DNA of 17,739 nucleotides from an uncultured Bacteroidales bacterium (GTDB taxonomy: Bacteria > Bacteroidota > Bacteroidia > Bacteroidales > Muribaculaceae), in the NCBI GenBank assembly GCA_900554345.1, contig USHH01000019.1:1-17739 (forward strand), read 5' to 3'. Below are positions 7,029 to 14,019 of the stretch, one piece after another. The position numbers were made by a program, and so were the translations under genes. The number at the start of each line of letters is the position of its first letter. Within the stretch, counting starts at the first letter, position 1. The notes beneath the pieces were generated by a model. It ran no database searches, was not told the origin of the DNA, and saw only the letters and a program-made list of their open reading frames with translations.

Positions 7029-9167
7029 TTATTTTATGCCGTCGCGGTGGAGGAGGGCGTCGATTGTGGCGTCGCGTCCACGGAAGCCGCGGTAGAGCTC
7101 CGAGGGATCGACAGTGCCGCCGGACTGAAGCATGTGGAGGAACCTGTCGGCCGTCTTCCTGTCGAAGATGCCGTTTTCCTCGAAAGCGGCGAAGGCATCG
7201 GCATCGAGCACCTCGGCCCACTTGTAGCCGTAATAACCGGCTGCATAGCCGCCGGAGAAGATATGGCCGAAAGCAGGCGAAGTCAGCGTACCCTCGACAG
7301 CGTCGAAGATCCTGACGGGATCCTGGGCCTTTGCCTCGAAAGCGGCCACGTCCTGAGAGGCGCGGAGCGGTTCCTCGATGGTGTGGTAGGCCATGTCGAG
7401 GAAACCGAAGCCCAGCTGACGCATGCAGGCGTAGGCGGCCCCGAACTGCTGCGACTTCACGAACTTCTCAAGCAGCTCGGCAGGCATCTTGCCGCCCGTC
7501 TTGTAATGCACGGCAAAGCTGTCGAGGAATTCTTTCTCCGGGAGGAAGTTCTCGTTGAACTGCGAGAAGAGCTCCACGAAATCGTGGTAGACGTTGGTGC
7601 CGCTGAGCGAGGCGTACTTGGCCTCGGCGGAGAGGCCGTGGAGCGCATGGCCGAACTCGTGGAGGAAGGTCTCTACCTCGTATGGCGTAAGGAGCACGGG
7701 CTCGTTGCCCACGGGCTTCGAGAAATTGCATACGATGGAAATAAACGGAATGCTCTTCTTGCCGGCGTCATCCTTCGTCTCAGTGCGGAACTCCGTCATC
7801 CATGCGCCTGGCGCCTTGCCTGGACGATAGAAGAAATCGGCATAGAGGATGCCGAGGAGCGAACCATCTTTCTTATAGACCTCGTAGGCCTTCACGTCGG
7901 GATGATAGACTGGGATATTCCTGTTTTCCTTGAACCTGTAGCCGTAAAGACGGGTAGCAAGGCCGAGCACGCCGCTGATGGTGTTGTTGAGCTCGAAATA
8001 GGGCTTCATGTCCTCGTCGTTGAAGGCGTAACGGGAGTTTTTGAGCTTGTCGCTCCAATAGGAATAGTCCCATGGCATGAGAGTGAAATCGGCACCCTGG
8101 GTGGAGCGGGCGAAGTCCTGAATCTCGGCGAGTTCGTCCTTCATCGGCCCGGTGTAGGCCTCGCGGAGCTGGTTGAGCAGATTCATCACCTCCTCGGGGG
8201 TCTTGGCCATAGTGCCCTGAAGCTGATACTCTGCGAAATTGTCCTTCCCCATGAGACGCGCGATCTCGAGGCGAACATTTGCGATATCCTTCAGGATCTG
8301 TGTATTGTCATAGTCACCACCGATATTGCGCGAGCCATACATCCTGTAGAGCTTCTCGCGGAGGTGGCGGTTGTCGGCATATTTCATAAACGGCCCGTAA
8401 GACGGGGCGAAGAGAGTGAAGAGGAAGAGATTCCCGTCGTCGGGCTTACCCTCCTCCTCGAGCGCGGCCTTGGCCTCGGCCCTGGCGGCAGTGCGGATTG
8501 ATTCGGGGAGGCCACCGAGATCCTTTGCCTCGACCCAGAGACGGTTGGCGGGGTCTTTGAGCTCATTGGTGACATTCTGGCCGAAACGCACATTGAGGTC
8601 GGAGAGCTCGGAGCTGAGGCGCCGGAAGCGTTCGCGGTCGGCTCCCTTGAGATTGGCGCCCGACTCAGCGAAACCGCGATAGGTCTCCTCGATGAGGCGC
8701 ATATCCTCCGCAGAGAGTCCGGAGAGTGAATTGCGCGAATCATAGACGGCCTTGATGCGGGCCCAGAGAGGCTCGTTGAGCAGGATATCGGTGGAGTGGT
8801 CGGAGATGAGAGGCGTCACGGCGCCCATGACATTCATGAGCGTGGTGTCGCCCATGGCCTGCTCCACATTGGAGAGGGCAAGCGTCGCCTCGTTGAGGAT
8901 CCTGCCGGAGCGGTCGAGGGCCACGATGGTGTTGAGGAAACCGGGGGTCTCGGGATTGCTCACGATAGCATCGATCTCCTCGTTGTGGAGACGGATGCCT
9001 TCCTTCACCGCTTCCTCATAAAGAGCCGGATTCAGCTTGGTGAATTCCGGAGTGCCGTGAGGAGCGGTGGATGGCCGGAGCAACGGATTGTCGGAGCCTC
9101 CGGCAGCCGAAGATGTTAGTGTCATCACAGTAAGCGCAGCCATGCTGCAGATAGATTTATGAAACAT
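7029..9167 (-). CDS. dcp: exported M3 family metallopeptidase, peptidyl-dipeptidase Dcp-like
   Basis: A zinc peptidase of family M3 that in known members removes dipeptides from the C-terminus of small peptides. The 712-residue product starts at ATG 9167 (MFHKSICSMAALTVMTLTSS), giving a signal peptide; the open frame extends to 9245, but the extra part lies across the promoter and predicted transcription start. The zinc motif HEFGH (H503, E504, H507) in FLHEFGHALHG and the third ligand E532 in YHDFVELF are intact. Length matches Dcp rather than oligoendopeptidase F. The position suggests breakdown of peptides in the periplasm, downstream of the larger envelope proteases encoded nearby. It is transcribed from its own promoter, starting immediately after the terminator of the upstream M16 gene. 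Dcp versus another M3 subfamily is judged from overall similarity only. Confidence 0.92.
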   Translation of the reverse strand: MFHKSICSMAALTVMTLTSSAAGGSDNPLLRPSTAPHGTPEFTKLNPALYEEAVKEGIRLHNEEIDAIVSNPETPGFLNTIVALDRSGRILNEATLALSNVEQAMGDTTLMNVMGAVTPLISDHSTDILLNEPLWARIKAVYDSRNSLSGLSAEDMRLIEETYRGFAESGANLKGADRERFRRLSSELSDLNVRFGQNVTNELKDPANRLWVEAKDLGGLPESIRTAARAEAKAALEEEGKPDDGNLFLFTLFAPSYGPFMKYADNRHLREKLYRMYGSRNIGGDYDNTQILKDIANVRLEIARLMGKDNFAEYQLQGTMAKTPEEVMNLLNQLREAYTGPMKDELAEIQDFARSTQGADFTLMPWDYSYWSDKLKNSRYAFNDEDMKPYFELNNTISGVLGLATRLYGYRFKENRNIPVYHPDVKAYEVYKKDGSLLGILYADFFYRPGKAPGAWMTEFRTETKDDAGKKSIPFISIVCNFSKPVGNEPVLLTPYEVETFLHEFGHALHGLSAEAKYASLSGTNVYHDFVELFSQFNENFLPEKEFLDSFAVHYKTGGKMPAELLEKFVKSQQFGAAYACMRQLGFGFLDMAYHTIEEPLRASQDVAAFEAKAQDPVRIFDAVEGTLTSPAFGHIFSGGYAAGYYGYKWAEVLDADAFAAFEENGIFDRKTADRFLHMLQSGGTVDPSELYRGFRGRDATIDALLHRDGIK

Positions 9168-9216
9168 ATTAGAGATAGGGATATGAGGGACTCGAAGGGG
9201 AGCCCGCTGATTCTGA

Positions 9217-9246
9217 TGCAAAATTAGCAAAAAGTATGCCTGCAAA
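9217..9246 (-). promoter_or_regulatory. promoter of the M3 peptidase gene
   Basis: Minus-strand -7 box TAATTTTG at 9226-9219, a perfect consensus, inside a 17-base block identical to the rpoD promoter core. A TTTG at 9246-9243 is 16 bases away rather than the usual 19-21, although the T-run containing it extends into the expected position. Predicted start of transcription is near 9213, with a 5' leader of about 45 bases. Confidence 0.65.
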
Positions 9247-9277
9247 AAAGCGCGCCCGCAAAAGGAGCGCGCTTTTT
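9244..9277 (-). terminator. terminator of the M16 protease gene
   Basis: On the minus strand A5 plus GCGCGC pairs with GCGCGC plus T6 (arms 9277-9267 and 9255-9244), with two further pairs inward, forming a stem with a T-rich tail. The tail overlaps the -33 region of the M3 peptidase promoter. It lies 17 bases after the M16 stop codon. Confidence 0.85.
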
Positions 9278-9294
9278 ATCAAGGAATATCGCAT

Positions 9295-12111
9295 TTATTT
9301 CTTTTCGACACCGGTCATGATCACCTGAATGCGGTTTTTGTCGGTGTAGAGGGTCTTCATGAAGGCGTTCAGCTTATCGAGGGTCATGCTCTCGATGGCT
9401 GCCTTGTGGCCCGTGACGAAGTCATGGCCACGGAGGAAGTTGCGGATATTGCCGCTCCAGTAGGAATTGGTGCGGACGTTGATCTCATACTGCTTGAGCA
9501 TGGCTTCCTTCACCTTGTTGAAAGTCTCGGGCTTTGCACCCTCGGCGAGAAGCTTGAGCCACTCGTCGTGGGCACGCTTGATGATGTCGGCCTTCTGCTC
9601 GTGATTGGTCTGCACGAAGTAGAATATCTGCCATACATTGTCGTTGAAGTTGAGGTCGCCGCCTACCTGGGCGCCGTAGGTGCCGCCCATTTCCTCGCGG
9701 AGTGTAGCGAGATAGATGTCGTCGAGCACATCGGCTGTAGTGCTTACGAGCACGTCGTTGGCGATATCCGACTTGAGATTGGAGCCGCTGTAGACGTCAT
9801 ATACCCATACTGAAGGATTCTGCATCTCAAGGTCGAAAGCATCGTTGATGTCGCCTGTCGGGATCTGGATCGGTGTCACTACCTGCGGAGCCTTGACGGC
9901 GGCAGCGGGCAGAGTGGCGATATACTGCTCGAGCAGGGGCTTGAGGGTAGCCGCATCCACATTGCCGGTGAAGATGAATGTATAGTCGGCGGCGTTGGAG
10001 AGCGCCTCCTCCACATACTTCATCACCTGGGGATAGTTGACCTTGTTGAGGTCTTCGACCGTGGGCTGCTTGAAGAGGGGGTTGTGGCTGTAGACGTCCT
10101 CGGTGACACGGTTGAAGAACACCATCTGAGGATTATTGCTCATGTTCTCGAGCATCAGCTTCTGCTGGTCGAGCTGCACGTTGAATGTCTTCTCATCGGG
10201 AGTGAGGGCCGTGAAGGCGGCATATATGAGCTCCATGAGTGTGGGAAGGTCCTTCACTGTGGAGCGTCCGTTGAGCATCTGGGTGTATGCGTTTGTGCCC
10301 AAGGAGAGGGAGACCTTCTTACCGGCGAGATACTTCTGGAGCGTGGTGTTGTCGAAGGGGCCCATCTTGGCGGTCTCGAAGGCATCGTCGATGCAGTTGA
10401 CGTTGATGGCGTCGGCGGCATTGTAGGTGCGGAGACCGCCCTCGCGGAATGCGTTGAAGAGAATCTCGTCGGCGGCGAAGTCGGTGGTCTTGAGCACGAC
10501 CTTGACGCCGTTGGAGAGCGTGAACTCAGTGGCGCCGAGAGGAGCGATCTCGGAAGTGGCCTTCACGGAGCCGGGAGCGGGAAGGGCGCTGATGAGGGGA
10601 TCGGTGATCACCTCGTCGACGTAAGCCTCATACTGGGCGTTGAGAGCGTTGCTGACGATACCGACGGCGAGCTCCTCGCCGAGGACGCCCTCACCCTCTT
10701 TCTTGGGACGGAGCTCCACGATAACCTGGTTTTCGGGAGTGAGGAGCATGGGAAGCATGCTGTTGATGGCCTCCACAGGGATGGTGGGGAGCACGGCCTT
10801 CACGAGCTGATACTCGGCCTCGATGCCGGGAGTAGGCTCGTTTTCGATGAAGTGGCGTATGAGCTCACGGCCGAGGGCCTCGCTTTTTGTCTTGTCGCGC
10901 TCGTTATACTGCTTCTCGTAGCCGGCGATGATCTCGTCGTCGACGCGCTTGAGCTCGGAGGCGTTGAAGCCGGTCTTGCACGCCTGGGCCACGTGGGCCA
11001 TAGCCTCTTCCATAGCCGATTTTGAATCTTTCTTCGGGATGATGGTGATGTCGAACGAAGCCTTTGTCGACGATACATAGAAGTCGGTGAAGTCGACACC
11101 GGCGTAAGCATAGGCGCACTCAGGCTTGTTGGCGAACTCGGAGAGGCGGTTGTTGATGAGATTTGCGATCACCGACTGGAGAAGGTTCTGCATAATAAAC
11201 ATCTCCTGGGTGTTGCGCATCTCGAAGGGAGCCTTGTCGCTCTTGAAGCTTACGGTTATCATAGGGTTGCGGAGCTCCTCGTCCTCGAAGGAGGTGTATA
11301 TGGGCTTCTGATTGTCGCTTACCTGCGTGTAGACGCGGGGAGCGGCGTTCTCAGGCATGGGAATCTTCGAGAAGAGCTCCTTTACCTTTGTCTCCATGGC
11401 GTCGGGGTCGAAGTCACCGACGATGACGATACCCTGCAGGTCGGGACGATACCATTTCTTATAGTAAGCGCGGAGCACGTCGGGGTCGAAGTTCATCACG
11501 ACTTCCATCTTGCCGATAGGCATCTGCTCATACTGGTATTCATCGTAGATTTCAGGGAGGATGGCGGTGAATGCCCTTGTGTTGGCGTCGTTGCGCTGGC
11601 GCCACTCCTCCTGGATCACGCCTCTCTCGGCATTGATCTCGGCGGTCTCGAGCGAGATGCTTCCGCTCCAGTCGGCGAGCACGAGAAGCACGCTGTCCAT
11701 GAGGGCCTGGTCGGTGGTGGGCACGTTGTTGATGTTGTAGACTGTCTCGTCGAACGATGTGTAGGCGTTGATGTCAGCGCCGAAACGGATTCCTTTCGAC
11801 TGGAGGTAGTTGAGCATAGCCTTGCCGGGATAGTGCTCGGTGCCGTTGAAGGCCATGTGCTCGAGGAAGTGAGCGAGGCCGAGCTGCTCGGGGGTCTCGA
11901 GAGTGGAGCCTACCTTCTGGGCGATGTAGAAATTGGCCCTTTCCTTAGGCTCGGAATTCTGCAGGATGTAGTATGACAGCCCGTTGGGGAGCACACCGCT
12001 TTTCACCTTAGGATTCAGCGGGAGTGGAGTGAGCTGAGGCTGCTGCATCTGAGCATTCATTCCCAACACTCCGATAAGAATCATGGCTAAGCTGAGAGCT
12101 TTCTTGATCAT
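9295..12111 (-). CDS. exported M16 family zinc protease (pitrilysin/insulinase type)
   Basis: A 938-residue zinc peptidase with two M16 repeats, the full-length pitrilysin arrangement. A signal peptide MIKKALSLAMILIGVLGMNAQ probably ends at the NAQ site, a frequent Bacteroidetes pattern. The inverted zinc motif HFLEH gives H81, E84 and H85, and E162 in AERGVIQEEW is exactly 77 residues after H85, the HxxEH-x76-E spacing of family M16. The second repeat, starting at about residue 535 (TEFTLSNGVKVVLK), lacks the motif, as expected for the non-catalytic half. Substrates of such periplasmic members are poorly known; in other bacteria they degrade short peptides. The gene has its own consensus promoter and terminator, so it is a single-gene unit. 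Confidence 0.94.
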   Translation of the reverse strand: MIKKALSLAMILIGVLGMNAQMQQPQLTPLPLNPKVKSGVLPNGLSYYILQNSEPKERANFYIAQKVGSTLETPEQLGLAHFLEHMAFNGTEHYPGKAMLNYLQSKGIRFGADINAYTSFDETVYNINNVPTTDQALMDSVLLVLADWSGSISLETAEINAERGVIQEEWRQRNDANTRAFTAILPEIYDEYQYEQMPIGKMEVVMNFDPDVLRAYYKKWYRPDLQGIVIVGDFDPDAMETKVKELFSKIPMPENAAPRVYTQVSDNQKPIYTSFEDEELRNPMITVSFKSDKAPFEMRNTQEMFIMQNLLQSVIANLINNRLSEFANKPECAYAYAGVDFTDFYVSSTKASFDITIIPKKDSKSAMEEAMAHVAQACKTGFNASELKRVDDEIIAGYEKQYNERDKTKSEALGRELIRHFIENEPTPGIEAEYQLVKAVLPTIPVEAINSMLPMLLTPENQVIVELRPKKEGEGVLGEELAVGIVSNALNAQYEAYVDEVITDPLISALPAPGSVKATSEIAPLGATEFTLSNGVKVVLKTTDFAADEILFNAFREGGLRTYNAADAINVNCIDDAFETAKMGPFDNTTLQKYLAGKKVSLSLGTNAYTQMLNGRSTVKDLPTLMELIYAAFTALTPDEKTFNVQLDQQKLMLENMSNNPQMVFFNRVTEDVYSHNPLFKQPTVEDLNKVNYPQVMKYVEEALSNAADYTFIFTGNVDAATLKPLLEQYIATLPAAAVKAPQVVTPIQIPTGDINDAFDLEMQNPSVWVYDVYSGSNLKSDIANDVLVSTTADVLDDIYLATLREEMGGTYGAQVGGDLNFNDNVWQIFYFVQTNHEQKADIIKRAHDEWLKLLAEGAKPETFNKVKEAMLKQYEINVRTNSYWSGNIRNFLRGHDFVTGHKAAIESMTLDKLNAFMKTLYTDKNRIQVIMTGVEKK

Positions 12112-12195
12112 GATGTGGAAAATTTAGAGTTGTTATTAATTGAGATATAATTTACGAAACAAGGTCTGCATCCCATATAAGGGAAACTGACAGGG

Positions 12196-12227
12196 CAAAA
12201 TTATGTTTTATTTTTGAATTGACCAAA
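12196..12227 (-). promoter_or_regulatory. consensus promoter of the M16 protease gene
   Basis: Minus-strand -33 box TTTG (12227-12224) and -7 box TAATTTTG (12203-12196) are separated by exactly 20 bases; both are perfect. Transcription should begin near 12190, leaving a leader of about 79 bases, longer than for the other genes here. Confidence 0.85.
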
Positions 12228-12230
12228 TTA

Positions 12231-12263
12231 TTTATTGAAATTCGATAATTTTTTGTCAATAAA
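12231..12263. repeat. inverted repeat between the LuxR-type gene and the M16 promoter
   Basis: TTTATTGA (12231-12238) and TCAATAAA (12256-12263) are perfect 8-base inverted repeats, 17 bases apart. They start 3 bases upstream of the M16 -33 box and end 9 bases after the LuxR-type gene stop. The pair could be a weak AT-rich terminator for the long minus-strand operon or a site bound by a regulator. It has no GC core. Confidence 0.45.
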
Positions 12264-12272
12264 CCCTCAAAA

Positions 12273-12815
12273 TCATATCATGCCGTGCATCATGGCGTAG
12301 AGAGAGATGGCTGAAGCCGACTTGATGCCGAGTTTTGAGGCTATGTTCTTTCGGTGGGTGATCACGGTATTGACGGAGATGCAGAGGGTGTCGGCGATCT
12401 CCTTGTTGGTCTTTCCGGCGGCGATTTCCCTTATCACCTCCCTCTCACGCTGCGAGATCTCCTCGGCAGGGCTGCTGGGATTGCTGCGCAGGCTCTCCAC
12501 AAATCTGTCGGCGCATGCCTGAAGGTCGGAATCATCGGCATCCGTTCCTATGAACAGAGGCTGCGCCGAGAGGGCGACTGCATGACCGCCGATGACTACA
12601 AGCAGTTTCGCTTTGCGGGGAAGAAAGAAATCGGTGTGAAGGGCAAACGAACCGGCATCTGCCACGAAACCGTCGAAACGCTCGGCATCGTCAGAGCACG
12701 ACTCAAGGGAGCGGAAGCACTCAGCCGCCACACCTTCGTGGCGGAAGAGGAACCGGAGGCCGAGTGTCTCCAGAGTGGAGAAGCCAACAATGGCGATCGA
12801 GATGTCGGAGTTCAT
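12273..12815 (-). CDS. LuxR-type transcriptional regulator with degenerate receiver-like N-terminus
   Basis: A 180-residue DNA-binding protein. The C-terminal domain (about 118-178) is a clear LuxR/NarL helix-turn-helix: ISQREREVIREIAAGKTNKE followed by IADTLCISVNTVITHRKNI. The N-terminal part (about 5-95) has the size and beta-alpha pattern of a receiver domain, but the acidic pair expected after the first strand is absent (IAIVGFST), and only D53 in VADAGS could stand at the phosphorylation position. The conserved Lys region is not recognisable. It is therefore probably not controlled by normal phosphotransfer, and no histidine kinase is next to it. Its ATG overlaps the stop of the upstream RIC-like gene by 4 bases (ATGA, 12812-12815), so the two are translationally coupled. 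It is the last gene of the minus-strand cluster; targets are unknown. Confidence 0.88.
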   Translation of the reverse strand: MNSDISIAIVGFSTLETLGLRFLFRHEGVAAECFRSLESCSDDAERFDGFVADAGSFALHTDFFLPRKAKLLVVIGGHAVALSAQPLFIGTDADDSDLQACADRFVESLRSNPSSPAEEISQREREVIREIAAGKTNKEIADTLCISVNTVITHRKNIASKLGIKSASAISLYAMMHGMI

Positions 12816-13435
12816 GGCAGAGGAAGGGAGGTGGCAGATCTGGAATTACTGCCGAAGAGACGTCGGCGGATTCGGTTGTTCTGCCGTATGTCTTTCTGGA
12901 GGGCGAAAATCGAGGTCACGACGGCCACGCAGAGATTTCGGTCGCAATCACCTTCGAGGTGGATGACGAAAAACGACAGAAGATCGTCAATCTTCTCCTC
13001 CACGCTGTCGAAGACGTCGGAAGCACTGGAGACGTCGCTGCCTACGGTTAGGAACTCAGTCTTCACCTCCATGAAGAAAGTGCGCAGCATCAGCAGATTG
13101 CCCGCGTCGCCGCTGCGGTCGATGAGTAGATTGAGATGGCGCTCTATGTTGGGTAGCTGCACACGCTCGTAGTATCGGCAGGTGGAGTCGAGATAACGGC
13201 AGGCGTCGTCGAGCCAGCGCGACGCCTCCGGAGTCTCGGGAAAATAGTCTTCGTTTAGAAACGTATTGACGATGAGGAGGAAAAAACCGGGGTCTACGTC
13301 ATGGCGACGGCATACTTCAGCGATGCTGAGGTCGCCGACACCGAGCGAGACCCCCAGCCGGTTGATAACCGGAATCACCTGGGGGTCGGTGAATATCACG
13401 TCCTTGAGACGTGATGTCTGACTGTAGAGCGGCAT
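12812..13435 (-). CDS. RIC/ScdA-like (DUF542-hemerythrin-type) helical protein, ligand-poor
   Basis: A 207-residue soluble, mostly helical protein. Residues about 5-62 (SRLKDVIFTDPQVIPVINRL followed by GVSLGVGDLSIAEVC) resemble the N-terminal DUF542 domain of RIC/ScdA iron-sulfur repair proteins, and residues about 75-190 resemble the following hemerythrin-like bundle (YYERVQLPNIERHLNLL). The paired cysteines typical of the ScdA N-domain are missing at the equivalent turn, where GVSLGVGD is seen, and only three histidines exist in the whole protein (H45, H100, H159), too few for a standard diiron site. It is therefore a divergent relative that may sense or bind something other than iron. ATG 13435 shares one base with the stop of the cyclo-ligase gene (TAATG), and its end overlaps the LuxR-type gene by 4 bases. 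Family assignment is from my own reading of motifs and is moderate. Confidence 0.65.
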   Translation of the reverse strand: MPLYSQTSRLKDVIFTDPQVIPVINRLGVSLGVGDLSIAEVCRRHDVDPGFFLLIVNTFLNEDYFPETPEASRWLDDACRYLDSTCRYYERVQLPNIERHLNLLIDRSGDAGNLLMLRTFFMEVKTEFLTVGSDVSSASDVFDSVEEKIDDLLSFFVIHLEGDCDRNLCVAVVTSIFALQKDIRQNNRIRRRLFGSNSRSATSLPLP

Positions 13436-13986
13436 TATCTCTTTTTCACCACGATAGTGGCGTTCTGCGTGATCACCATATCGACCGCTACGTCGTGTGG
13501 CTCGGCGGGGATGTCGTCGACAAGCTGGAATTCATATCCGACGCCGATCTTCATAGCCTGCGTGTTCTTGAGCAGACGGTCGTAGAAGCCCTTTCCGCGC
13601 CCTATGCGGTTGCCGTTGCGGTCGTAGGCCACTGCCGGGACAATCACCAGCTCGATATCGTCGGGACTCACGGTGTCGGAGCCTGTAGGCTCCTCGATAT
13701 GGAAGGCACCCAGCTCCAGACGGCTCTCGTCGTAGGGAAGGATGTCGAGATTGACGCCGTTGACCCTCGGCAGATAGAAATGCTTGCGGCTCCCCCACTT
13801 GCGGAGGAAACGCCTTGTGGAAAGCTCGTCGGGAAGAGAATGATACATCAATATATGCTCTGCCACGAGAAAGGCTGCTGTCTGCTCGAGACGGTTGAAG
13901 ACTTCCTCGGCTGCGTTCTCTTTCTCAAGCTCGGTCAGCATCAGCCGCAGTCCTTTGATTTTCCGGCGTATTTCCTGTTTTTCCAT
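13435..13986 (-). CDS. 5-formyltetrahydrofolate cyclo-ligase
   Basis: Converts 5-formyl-THF with ATP to 5,10-methenyl-THF, returning stored folate to one-carbon metabolism. Starting at ATG 13986 the product has 183 residues, the usual size; an in-frame TTG at 14019 would add 11 residues (MLSLKEIEYLI) and directly abut the preceding stop. The start MEKQEIRRKIKGLR fits the family, which typically begins with a Lys/Arg-rich helix. The hallmark nucleotide-binding motif is seen as RIGRGKGFYDRLL, with LVIVPAVAYDRNGNRIG before it. Encoded between an S41 protease gene (33 bases upstream) and the RIC-like gene (1-base overlap). Together with dCMP deaminase in the same cluster it links folate and thymidylate supply. 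Also known as MTHFS, YgfA or Fau. Confidence 0.92.
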   Translation of the reverse strand: MEKQEIRRKIKGLRLMLTELEKENAAEEVFNRLEQTAAFLVAEHILMYHSLPDELSTRRFLRKWGSRKHFYLPRVNGVNLDILPYDESRLELGAFHIEEPTGSDTVSPDDIELVIVPAVAYDRNGNRIGRGKGFYDRLLKNTQAMKIGVGYEFQLVDDIPAEPHDVAVDMVITQNATIVVKKR

Positions 13987-14019
13987 AATGAGATATTCGA
14001 TTTCCTTTAAGGATAACAA

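Noticed and set aside
6885..8501. 538-codon plus-strand frame across the barrel end and M3 gene
   Set aside because: It crosses a terminator hairpin and runs antisense to an intact metallopeptidase with an HEFGH motif.
10084..11025. 313-codon plus-strand frame inside the M16 gene
   Set aside because: Antisense shadow of the M16 protease, with no start context or recognisable domain.
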